Under the pieces are notes generated by a model. That model saw only the letters and a list, made by a program, of their open reading frames with translations, made no database searches and was not told the origin of the DNA. The translations under genes were made by a program, and so were the position numbers. Of a stretch of 64,000 bases of DNA, positions 9,560 to 17,487 are shown piece after piece (position 1 is the first letter of the stretch; each line of letters starts with the position of its first letter). The stretch comes from CAYLYM01 sp964387645 (GTDB taxonomy: Bacteria; Calditrichota; Calditrichia; RBG-13-44-9). The stretch covers positions 1 to 64,000 of the forward strand of contig CAYLYM010000003.1 in NCBI GenBank assembly GCA_964387645.1. The letters run 5' to 3'.

Positions 9560-10019
9560 ATGAACATAAAAAAGCCTGGTAATTTTTTTGTATCCATTTT
9601 TTTATTGACTGTACTTCACTCTATTCAAAAAATACAATTACCGCTTCAGATCTTTTTCACCACCATTTTATAGTTGATGGTTTAGAAAAAGAGAAAGATG
9701 CCTGGTAAAATACACCAGTTATTGCAGATTCCGTACGGGATGGAGATCTGAATATTTTTACTATTGAGCAACATAACAAAAATATCTCGCCCGCAAATGC
9801 CCTATTCAGAAGAAAAATCTGGGAAAATCTGGATAGGAAAGTAAACCGGTTTGTCAAAGGGTGGTGTTTGATCAGCAGTTAGGTGGCCATGATGCGCTGG
9901 TAGGAGATGTGGATGGAGATGGTGATGTGGATATTTGCTTTAAAGTCTGGAAAAGGTGGACCAAAAGTGCCAATAAAGGCCGTTTTCATGCTGATTTTTT
10001 AGAGAATTTATTACGGTGA
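9560..10019 (+). pseudogene. Decayed VCBS/FG-GAP repeat protein remnant
   Basis: No continuous frame. ATG at 9560 opens a signal-like segment (FFVSIFLLTVLHS) that stops within 35 codons. A shifted frame then reads HHHFIVDGLEKEKDAW, another reads VRDGDLNIFT, and a third, from about 9883 to the TGA at 10017, reads GDVDGDGDVDICFKVWK followed by HADFLENL. The Asp-rich GDVDGDGDVDI string is a calcium-binding FG-GAP/VCBS repeat motif, and the order of fragments matches the opening of secreted multi-repeat proteins. Normal members are several hundred residues, so most of the gene is deleted as well as frameshifted. Confidence 0.7.
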
Positions 10020-10056
10020 AATTTCGGATTTAAAAAACACTAAAAGAGAAAGTAAA

Positions 10057-11030
10057 ATGAAGGACAGGTCCATTATTCTCTGGATTATTATTCTTAGTAT
10101 GATTTTTATATTTCAAGCATACCCTGCTGGAAAGCAAAAGGTCATTCTTGATACCGACCTTGGTAACGATATTGATGATGCTTTTGCTCTGGCTTTAATC
10201 TTAAGCAGTCCGGAATTTGAAGTATTGGGGATTACCCTGGACCACGGTTTAACAGATAAGCGGGCTCAGATTGCCTGTCGAATACTTTATGAAACCGGTC
10301 TGGAACATATTCCAGTGGCAGTAGGCAGGCCAACTCCAGAAGTAGTAGGTAAAAATAAGCAGCCTGCCAGATATGCACCTCAATTTTACTGGGGCGAAGG
10401 ATTTGATATAAAGAAGCCCATTGAAAAGCCCCCAGCAGATTTTATCATCGAAATGTTGCGAAAATATCCCCATGAAATTAAATTATTATCTTCACAGTTG
10501 GACCAGTGCCGAATATGACGGATGTTATTGAAAAGGATCCTGAGGCACTGAAGTTGGCCAAAAAAATTTATTCGATGTTCGGTTCTTTTTACATGGGTTA
10601 TGGAAAACACGCGGTGCCATCTCCTGAGTGGAATGTTAAAGCCGATGTAGAATCAGCTAAAAAATTTGCCGCTAGTGGAGCACACATTGTTTATGCTGGT
10701 TTAGATATTACGACTTTTGTTAAATTAAAAGAAGACTTTCGCCTCAAACTTCTGATGAGACAATCAACCCTGACTAACGCACTGTGTGCACTTTACACTT
10801 TATGGGGACATGAAACACCCATACTTTATGATGTGATAGCTGTTGGTATGGCTTTATGGCCTGATCTTTTCACTACCAGACCAGCCCATGCGAAGGTGAT
10901 AGAAGTTGGATTTACTGTAATAGATGAAAGCCAACCACCGAATTGTGAAATTGGCATGTCCATTCGAATGGAGGAGTTTCTGAAAAGAATAATGAACCGA
11001 TATCTGCAACAAAATTTGATGCGACAGTAA
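10057..11030 (+). pseudogene. Inosine-uridine-type nucleoside hydrolase, disrupted by one frameshift
   Basis: The N-terminal part (10057 to about 10485) has a signal peptide and the family signature VILDTDLGNDIDDAFALAL, whose Asp residues bind catalytic calcium. The frame then shifts: the second frame reads IIFTVGPVPNMTDVIEKDPEAL, exactly the expected continuation, and runs to 11030. The break lies in AAATTATTATC around 10480-10490 and is repaired by one added base. Both halves are otherwise uninterrupted, which suggests a recent lesion or an assembly error. The enzyme would split nucleosides into base and ribose in the periplasm. Position after the ADP-ribosylglycohydrolase suggests a nucleoside-scavenging pair. 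Confidence 0.85.
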
Positions 11031-11599
11031 CCGCAGGTAGAAGTATATGTGTTAATATTTTAAAGATTGTTCACTCTGAAGAGGATTTGTAATCGTTCTG
11101 AGTATAATGGAAATGTCATCCTGAGTGGAATCGAAGTGTTACCTTGCGCGAGGCCGAAGGATGTCCTGAGCAACACTAAAAAGTCACCTTGAGCTTTGTC
11201 GAAGAGTGACTAATTTTATAAAAATTAAAAGATTATCCACTTTTTTCAGAATGAAATTTTAAGGCAAAATCTCTTTTTAGAGTGGACTTAAAGCTGAAAA
11301 AGAAAAAATGAAATAATAGAACAGTCATCGTGAGAAGTTGCCATACGGATATGATCGGACCTGTACTTCGAATTCCATCTGTTGGTGAGAGCATTTTGAG
11401 TGGGCGATTGAGCCGAGCGGTGGATGACGTCTTCAAAAGGTTCCGTCTGTGGTGTTGTATGAAAATAAATCAAACAAAGAAGCTGTTTAAATAGCTGGGC
11501 AACCGTCTGGTCTGTGATAAATCGGGGACCAACCATTTGTATCCTAAAGAGAATAAATTGAAATCATCTTTTATGGAAAAAGTTTTGAGGAAACCCGAA
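11031..11599. other. Non-coding stretch with repeat-like sequence
   Basis: Contains GTCATCCTGAGTGGAATCGAAG at its left (from about 11113) and a palindromic element at 11182-11211, both of the CTTCGA...CTCAG dispersed-repeat type. From 11290 to 11530 several frames are open on both strands, including about 80 codons on the minus strand, but none could be assigned to a family; this may be a further decayed gene. Confidence 0.5.
11182..11211. repeat. 30-nt palindromic dispersed element, copy A
   Basis: AGTCACCTT and GAAGAGTGACT flank GAGCTTTGTC. Read on the minus strand it shares AGTCA-N2-CTTCGA and the CTCA...TGACT end with the 30-nt element at 27456-27485, and its outer arms with the hairpin at 20705-20733. 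The arms are imperfectly complementary here, and only a short ATTTTAT tail follows. Confidence 0.65.
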
Positions 11600-12382
11600 A
11601 TGAAAACCAAATTGAATGGCCACCAATTAAAAATTTTACCAAATGCCTGGTTGGGGCTTATAAGCATCTTTCCACTTTTAATGTTTTTTACCGGGTTGGG
11701 GATGGCGGAAAAAATTTTAGCTAAAGAATCGCAAAAGATACGAGTGTTGATCATCACCGGCGGGCATCAGTTTGAAAGAGAAGCTTTCTTTCAAATGTTT
11801 GATAGTTTCACCGACATTCAATATCAGGAGAAGCAGCATCCTGGTGCTAACGACGCTTTTTTCCCGGAAACTGCTGACAGTTTTGATGTGTTTGTCTTTT
11901 ACGATATGTATGAGGAAATAACCGAAGAACAGAAACTGGCTTTTCTGAATTTGCTAAAAAAAGGGAAAGGAATGGTTTTCTTACACCATTCCCTGCTTTC
12001 TTACCAGGGATGGGAGGCGTTCGAGAAGATTATCGGCGGACGTTATCACCGTCAGGCTAACGCCAATCATCCCGCCTCCACTTACCAACATGACGTGGAT
12101 TTCATGGTACATGTGGTGGATACATCGCATCCGGTAACCAGAGGCATGAAAGACTTTCTGCTACATGATGAAATCTATGGCCATTTTTCTGTTTCACCAG
12201 ACGTCCAACCGCTATTGATCACCGATCATCCAGCGAGTGGCAAAATCATTGCATGGACGCATCGGTATGGCAATTCCCGGATTGTCTATATTCAGCCGGG
12301 TCATGATCATTCCGCTTACAATAATCAGAATTATCGGCGGATGATACTCAATGCCATTCGTTGGGTAAGCGGTATCCGCTAA
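11600..12382 (+). CDS. ThuA-domain (class I glutamine amidotransferase-like fold) protein
   Basis: About 260 residues. ATG at 11600 is chosen over upstream in-frame TTG/ATG codons because GAGG lies at the right distance and a signal peptide then follows. The ThuA domain is complete: RVLIITGGHQFEREAFF, a FYDMYEEITEEQKLAFLNLL segment, GMVFLHHSL, IIGGRYHR, HPVTRGM and a C-terminal PGHDHSAYNNQNYRRMILNA. ThuA proteins are associated with trehalose/keto-sugar use and are abundant beside exported oxidoreductases in FCB and planctomycetes; the catalytic function is unknown. Its stop codon lies against a truncated, unrelated gene, marking a deletion breakpoint. Confidence 0.85.
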   Translation: MKTKLNGHQLKILPNAWLGLISIFPLLMFFTGLGMAEKILAKESQKIRVLIITGGHQFEREAFFQMFDSFTDIQYQEKQHPGANDAFFPETADSFDVFVFYDMYEEITEEQKLAFLNLLKKGKGMVFLHHSLLSYQGWEAFEKIIGGRYHRQANANHPASTYQHDVDFMVHVVDTSHPVTRGMKDFLLHDEIYGHFSVSPDVQPLLITDHPASGKIIAWTHRYGNSRIVYIQPGHDHSAYNNQNYRRMILNAIRWVSGIR

Positions 12383-12384
12383 AG

Positions 12385-13037
12385 TTATTTTTGGTAAATA
12401 AGCTTTCTACTACGACAAAAACATGGAAAATCGTGTTTTTTCACAAACCACCCCCCACAACAGGCGGCCATGACAATGATATGAATACCTATCGTAGCAC
12501 CTGGTGGAAAGCGTTTGAGGATTATGGTGTTGACGTTGTTTTGGGAGGACATACTCATTATTACTTAAGGTCAAAACCAGTTAATCTGAATGTCAGCACT
12601 ACTTCTGCGGTCGGTGAATATGGAAGTAAACCCGGGCAAGGCAGACTTCAAATCATAGCGGGATATTATGGTGCACCTCTTACCTCAACTGGAAGTGGGC
12701 GGTTTGTCGAAAAAAATGTAAGCACGATGAATTACGTAAAATTTGAAATTAACGATAACATATTGAAGATGAACGCATATAACATGTCTGGAACATTAAT
12801 TGACAGCGTTACTATTGTCAAGCAAGAAGAAACGGATATCATAGTTTTAGAAACGAAAACACCCACAGGATTTACACTTAATCAAAACTTTCCCAATCCA
12901 TTTAATTCTTCAACAACTATTAACTATAATCTACCAAAATCAGATTACGTTACCTTAAAAATATATAATCTTTCGGGTCAAGAAATAGAAACATTAATAA
13001 AGGATTATAAAACAGCCGGAGAACAAGAAGTAAAATG
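12385..13037 (+). pseudogene. 5'-truncated metallophosphoesterase with type IX secretion sorting-like C-terminus
   Basis: Open from the ThuA stop region with no start or leader. It begins inside a calcineurin-like phosphoesterase: WKIVFFHKPP, then VDVVLGGHTHYY, which is the C-terminal GHxH metal-binding motif. The N-terminal metal motifs (DxH, GDxx, GNH) are absent. After a small beta domain comes FTLNQNFPNPFNSSTTINY...VTLKIYNLSGQE, the characteristic FCB-type C-terminal sorting domain for cell-surface or secreted proteins. The coding frame runs into the assembly gap at 13038. The missing 5' half fits a deletion that joined it to thuA, or a mis-assembly. Confidence 0.8.
12983..13037 (+). repeat. 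55-nt sequence identical to the other side of the gap (left copy)
   Basis: Begins AAATAGAAACATTAATAAAG and ends AAGTAAAATG; identical to 13138-13192. It codes for IETLIKDYKTAGEQEVK of the sorting domain. An identity of exactly 55 nt at two contig ends is what a de Bruijn assembler with k=55 leaves. Confidence 0.9.
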
Positions 13038-13137
13038 NNNNNNNNNNNNNNNNNNNNNNNNNNNNNNNNNNNNNNNNNNNNNNNNNNNNNNNNNNNNNNN
13101 NNNNNNNNNNNNNNNNNNNNNNNNNNNNNNNNNNNNN
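13038..13137. other. Assembly gap (100 N)
   Basis: Exactly 100 undetermined bases, the conventional placeholder for a gap of unknown size. Frames crossing it are not evidence of coding. True spacing may be zero or negative, because both edges carry the same 55 bases. Confidence 0.99.
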
Positions 13138-13192
13138 AAATAGAAACATTAATAAAGGATTATAAAACAGCCGGAGAACAAGAAGTAAAATG
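13138..13192 (+). repeat. 55-nt sequence identical to the other side of the gap (right copy)
   Basis: Exact copy of 12983-13037. The sequence that follows (from 13193) does not encode the usual end of the sorting domain (no GxYxY-type motif), so this edge may belong to another copy of the sorting domain in the genome. Confidence 0.9.
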
Positions 13193-13342
13193 TGTAACTA
13201 ATAGCAAATTAATGGCTACCAATAGGCTGGAGCTGACCAAAACCATAGTGCTTCAATTGAAGTTTGGTAGTGAAAATGAGAATTTTATGCATTGAATCAA
13301 ATTTTGTATATGCGGTTTTAGCAGCTCAGCCAGATCATTATA

Positions 13343-13915
13343 TGCTAATATTTGAAGAAATAGACAACTTAAGATAAAAAAAATGGAATGCAACACTTGT
13401 CGAAATACCCCTAAACAATGATCCTATTAATACCGACAAAAAGGTTCAATGGATCTTAAAGCCAACAATAAATAATAAAATTATGCGTGTCCAGGACTTA
13501 ATGGTTACAGAAATCCTCGAATCAAATAATTGGGGAGAGACCGATTTACTTTTCTAGTACAGCTTCAATGTTAAATAAATTAGGTCTTGATGAGTATTTA
13601 GCGTTTGAAGGACTGGTTTACAGTCTCAAATCGCATAAAGAGGAAATTTCAGTAGAGCGACTTAAGAATAATTGTTTTGAGGTTTACACCTACAGCGGGA
13701 TCAATGATGAACACCTACAACATATCGAAGACCTACAAAGATTATTTCAGAACTATCGAGCTTATTTTTCGCAATTGGTTACTTTTTACTCAGAAGCTGG
13801 GAAAAAGGATAAAGCCAGAAAAACACTGGAATTCCTGAACAATAAATTACCAGAAAGATTGTTTCCTTATCCAAGCGATAAATTAAAAACTGATATTAAA
13901 AATCCTCACGGTTAG
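13343..13915 (+). pseudogene. C-terminal remnant of a DUF2723 (protein O-mannosyltransferase-like) membrane protein
   Basis: Pieces in shifting frames together follow the family's C-terminal region: EEIDNLR, a stop, KKWNATLVEIPL, VQWILKPTINNKIMRVQDLM, VTEILESNNWG, then a frameshift to RPIYFSSTAS, and from 13568 an open frame MLNKLGLDEYLAFEGLVY ... LQRLFQNYRAYFSQLVTFY ... KARKTLEFLNNKLP. In intact proteins the RPIYF segment follows W directly, which locates the shift near 13540. The large N-terminal multi-membrane part is absent. Family assignment is from recall of the order NNW-RPIYF-GLDEYL-EGL and is fairly specific. Confidence 0.7.
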
Positions 13916-14200
13916 TGGATTTAAGCCTTTCGGTGTCTGAAACCTGGACCGTTATGCCTTAAGAAACTACAAATGAATAGATATTAAAAAGAAGGACTCA
14001 CTAATTTTGGTATAACACAGTCATTAATCCGACCGATTGGTAGTGTTTCAAATTCAGTCAAGCTAGTACCCCAATTAAAGTAATTCGTAATCTTAACGTT
14101 CAGCGCGAATAAGTTCAGCGGCGTGTTATATCCTGGCCGTTAAAGATACCCTCAATGTGTAATTTTACTCGTTTAAAAAATCATGTATGCTGAATCTTTC
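13916..14200. other. Intergenic stretch downstream of the DUF2723 remnant
   Basis: No gene recognised. It holds a short direct repeat GTTCAGCGCG / GTTCAGCGGCG near 14099-14125 in an otherwise unremarkable spacer; the zip gene on the minus strand ends at 14201. Confidence 0.4.
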
Positions 14201-15013
14201 TTACCCCAAAGCCACGTCCAGAGTCATCATCACGGCGAAACCTAACATGGCGCCCATGGTAGCAATATCAGTGTTTTTCTCTAATTGTGATTCGGGAATA
14301 AGCTCTTCTACTACTACAAATATCATTGCTCCAGCAGCAAAAGCCAGGGCGTAAGGCAAAATTGGTTTAACCAAAATTACAGCAGCCGCACCCAGAACCC
14401 CGGCAATAGGTTCTACAATACCGGAGAGCTGGCCGTACCAGAAGCTTTTGAACCGTGAAAATTCTTCTCTCCTTAATGGAACCGAAACTGCAAGGCCTTC
14501 CGGAAAATTCTGGATACCAATACCAATGGCTAATGCCATGGCACCTTCCAGCGTTGCGGAAGGAAAGTTTGTTGCCAGAGCACCAAAGGCTACTCCCACT
14601 GCTAGCCCCTCGGGAATATTGTGCAAAGTGATTGCCAGAACCAATAATACACTGCGGCGCCAACTGGTATGAATCCCTTCGGCCTCTTCTATGGGGAATC
14701 CCATGTGAAGGTGAGGCAGTACTTTGTCTACTAAACGCAAAAAAACGCCGCCAAGTAAAAATCCCACCACGGCAGGTATCCATGCAGGTGTAGAATTTTC
14801 CTTAGCCATCTCTATCGCCGGCGCCAACAAAGACCAATAACTCGCTGCAATCATCACGCCAGCTGCAAACCCCAACATGCCATCCAAAACTTTGCGGTTG
14901 ATTGATTTAAAGATAAACACAACTGCCGCTCCTAATGCCGTGAGAAACCAGGTGAAGCAGGTCGCCAGAAAAGCCTGAAAAACAGGATTTTGTTGTTCAA
15001 ACCATTCTATCAT
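14201..15013 (-). CDS. ZIP-family divalent metal transporter (GufA type)
   Basis: 270 residues with about eight membrane segments, at the inner membrane. The metal path motifs are present: HNIPEGLAVG in the fourth segment and GIGIQNFPEGLAVS in the fifth, where Gln replaces the usual His of HNxPEG, plus VEELIPES in the seventh-eighth region. These are the GufA-subfamily signatures for zinc/iron/manganese uptake. A histidine-containing loop (LPHLHMG) lies before the fourth segment. AAGGAG precedes the ATG. The gene is transcribed alone. The substrate cannot be read from sequence. Confidence 0.9.
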   Translation of the reverse strand: MIEWFEQQNPVFQAFLATCFTWFLTALGAAVVFIFKSINRKVLDGMLGFAAGVMIAASYWSLLAPAIEMAKENSTPAWIPAVVGFLLGGVFLRLVDKVLPHLHMGFPIEEAEGIHTSWRRSVLLVLAITLHNIPEGLAVGVAFGALATNFPSATLEGAMALAIGIGIQNFPEGLAVSVPLRREEFSRFKSFWYGQLSGIVEPIAGVLGAAAVILVKPILPYALAFAAGAMIFVVVEELIPESQLEKNTDIATMGAMLGFAVMMTLDVALG

Positions 15014-15443
15014 AAAGAACTCCTTTCTTTAAATTTTCCCTGGAAAATGATTTATCAGCTCCATCAAGACAATATTTTGGTCTTCGACATCTCCAATATA
15101 GATAGTTGAACAAAAAAATATGGGATTTTTTTATCTTCCCGAAATTCAGTTTAAATGGAATTGAGGACAAAAAGTTTCATTGAATGAAGATTCCTTATCA
15201 AATTATCCTTTTGGATTATAACCATCAGACGGCCAATTTTATCAGAGAAATGTTCATTTCAGGAAAGAAAATAAGGTCAATTGTATGAAAAACAAATGAG
15301 ATTGTTAAGAATTTTTTTAATCGGTTTGTGTTTTACAGTAAAATAGTGGTTGTGGTATTTTTGTTTTTTCTTTGTAGTCAAACGAGATGAATTTAAATTC
15401 TTTCAATTGAAAGAATCATTCCCCGATCTAAAGGAGTAGAAAA
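15014..15443. other. Divergent intergenic region
   Basis: Spacer between the zip gene (minus) and the peptidase-like gene (plus); it should carry both promoters. No gene, repeat or strong hairpin was found. Confidence 0.5.
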
Positions 15444-16985
15444 ATGAAGTATTTACTGAAAATTATAATACCAATTCTGATTTTGTGTTACGATCATAAC
15501 ATATTTGGCCAGGACATTTATAAAAATGATTATTTTAATTTCAATGATAATTGGGAGTGGAATCAATTACTTCAAAAAACCAATAATCCAGAGACCCTAT
15601 CCAATATTAAAGAATTAAAAGCATACCTATCAATCGATGAGGGCAGATTTCTACTGTTGCAGTTATCAAAACTAAATAAACCGGAAGACATTAAGAAACT
15701 TAATGTCATCGAAAAACAACAATCCAAAAGGGGCGGTGGATTTTATGGCATCGTTCCAGACTACTTTAGTAATATTGATAGCATTCCCATACCGAATGAT
15801 TTTGATAATATAATTAAAACAGCCCTATATTTGACAAAGATCAGAAGCAAAATTTATAAGATAATTTCTAACCCAGATTTTGAATATCCAGTTAGCTTTA
15901 CCAATGAGGAATTTCCTGATTTACCAACATACAATTTCCCTGATAATATGCATCTGGAATTTGATTTTACGGCGATTGAAAATTTACTTGATTTTTTCAC
16001 TCAAAGAGAAATTCATTTTAACCGGGCAATAGAATTAGCTAAGGATCGAACATTTCTTGAAATGCTAAAACATCGCCGACAGTTAGGTTATGTTCCTGAA
16101 CCGCTACCAGATTCAAGTGATCTGGGGCAGTTTATTTTTCATGCTGCAAGTAGAAAACCATTAAATATGATTTGGAAATGGCTTAATCCCTGGAATTATT
16201 TTTGTCTCTCAGATTTATATTTAAACCAGGTTGAATATCGAAATTTGGTTAATACTTTAAAGTCAAATAAAAATAAATCAATAAATTATATTCTTGGTAG
16301 AATAGCTCTTTTTTCCAATTATAAACAAAATTTTAACGAACGGTTAAGTTTTGCTGTGAATTGGGGGATAAGAAGTTGGGCAACAGAATATAGTTTAGGT
16401 ACGAATATCGTTCAATTTAAAGACGACTATCAAAAAATGTTGCGAACCATAACTCATGAAACATTTCATCGCCTTCAATTAAAATTATGTCCTGTTGATC
16501 CTTCTCTGGCTTCACAAAAAAATAGAAAATATGAATATTTGGTGTTATATAAATTCCCCACTCAAGAAGATCGTAAATTTTACGAGGCACTTACATATAT
16601 AATGCTTGAAGGAACAGCTACTTTAGTGGGTGGTATAGATACTGATTGGAATGTTGAGCAAAATGCTCTTGAAGGTAAGAAATTACTGGAAGAGCTATAT
16701 GAAAGTATTTATGTGCAACACGACTTTAAAAAAAGCGAACAATTATTAAATTATGGATTGAAATCAAATGGTCCATTTTATGGTCTTGGATATTACATGA
16801 GTAAAGTCATTGTAGACAGGATGGGAAAAAAAGAAATAGGTGAATTATTAAAAAAGGGAAGCATTACTTTTTTTAAGGAATATTGTCAAATAGTAAATAA
16901 GCTTGCTTATTCTGAAAATATATTTTTCAATGAAAATATTGTAAAACAATTAAATAGTTTAGCGGACCTAATGGACACAGATTAA
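15444..16985 (+). CDS. Exported HExxH protein, putative zinc peptidase (DUF5700-like)
   Basis: 513 residues with a signal peptide (LLKIIIPILILCYDHNIFGQ) and AAAGGAG before the ATG. The middle is mostly helical and unrecognised. At about residues 338-342 the sequence is ITHETFHRLQ, an HExxH zinc motif, and about 47 residues later LEGTATLVGG supplies a Glu in a gluzincin-like spacing. This matches putative zinc peptidases of the DUF5700 kind by recall. The protein is intact, unlike its decayed neighbours, and likely acts in the periplasm or outside the cell. The substrate is unknown. It stands alone between an intergenic spacer and IS remnants. Confidence 0.7.
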   Translation: MKYLLKIIIPILILCYDHNIFGQDIYKNDYFNFNDNWEWNQLLQKTNNPETLSNIKELKAYLSIDEGRFLLLQLSKLNKPEDIKKLNVIEKQQSKRGGGFYGIVPDYFSNIDSIPIPNDFDNIIKTALYLTKIRSKIYKIISNPDFEYPVSFTNEEFPDLPTYNFPDNMHLEFDFTAIENLLDFFTQREIHFNRAIELAKDRTFLEMLKHRRQLGYVPEPLPDSSDLGQFIFHAASRKPLNMIWKWLNPWNYFCLSDLYLNQVEYRNLVNTLKSNKNKSINYILGRIALFSNYKQNFNERLSFAVNWGIRSWATEYSLGTNIVQFKDDYQKMLRTITHETFHRLQLKLCPVDPSLASQKNRKYEYLVLYKFPTQEDRKFYEALTYIMLEGTATLVGGIDTDWNVEQNALEGKKLLEELYESIYVQHDFKKSEQLLNYGLKSNGPFYGLGYYMSKVIVDRMGKKEIGELLKKGSITFFKEYCQIVNKLAYSENIFFNENIVKQLNSLADLMDTD

Positions 16986-17308
16986 AAATTACACAGAATG
17001 ACGGACGATCAAAGCGATATATTGTACCCTTAATAAGTGGAGCCAGAAGATATGCCATAAATAATGAATGTGATGATAGATAAGATGTTTGCTAATGATT
17101 ACAGTCCATGCCTCTTTATCATGGTCTTTCAATTAGTTAAGATCTCTTTAAAAAGTCCTAACCGATTGCTTTTAAAAAGAATAAGAATTAGCATAAATAG
17201 CAATTTGCATATTTTTTATAAAAATTACTCCAAATTTTCTTAAATGAGTCGATCAGATATACGAGTTAGCGGTAACTATTAATTTAATTATTTGAAACGA
17301 TTTTCTGT
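16986..17308. other. Intergenic stretch before an IS remnant
   Basis: No gene. ACAGAATGACGGACGATC at 16994-17011 resembles one arm of the dispersed GTCAT/ATGAC repeat family. The rest is AT-rich without clear structure. Confidence 0.4.
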
Positions 17309-17487
17309 TCAGGATTAGATAAGAATAATCCCCGGGTAGAATTGGGCCAACAACTTCGATGGGATAAGCTGGCCAGGATTTATTCTAGATCAATGTGTGA
17401 GGATTATGGTTGTCCATTGATATCGCCCAGGGTTGTGATAAGGGCGCTGATAGTAATGCATAAATTGGGTTTATCGGAAGAAGTGGG
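17309..17487 (+). mobile_element. IS5/IS1182-type transposase N-terminal remnant
   Basis: One frame reads LDKNNPRVELGQQLRWDKLA, then RIYSRSMCEDYGCPLISPRV and VIRALIVMHKLGLSEE, which matches the N-terminal domain (DUF772 type) of IS5/IS1182 transposases. No start codon, catalytic DDE domain or inverted repeats remain. It stops making sense at about 17480, where the minus-strand DUF364 gene ends (17488), so the insertion or deletion edge lies at that gene's stop codon. It is not functional. Confidence 0.8.

Noticed and set aside
11288..11536. 82-codon minus-strand frame
   Set aside because: Several frames are open here on both strands; none gives a recognised protein and no start signal is visible.
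13035..13295. Reading frame that spans the N gap
   Set aside because: Crossing undetermined bases gives no evidence; the residues after the gap do not match a sorting domain.
14090..14135. attC-like integron site (AACGTTCAGCGCG...TTCAGCGGCGTGTTA)
   Set aside because: The ends do not match the RYYYAAC/GTTRRRY core and no integrase or cassette array is near; only a short direct repeat remains.
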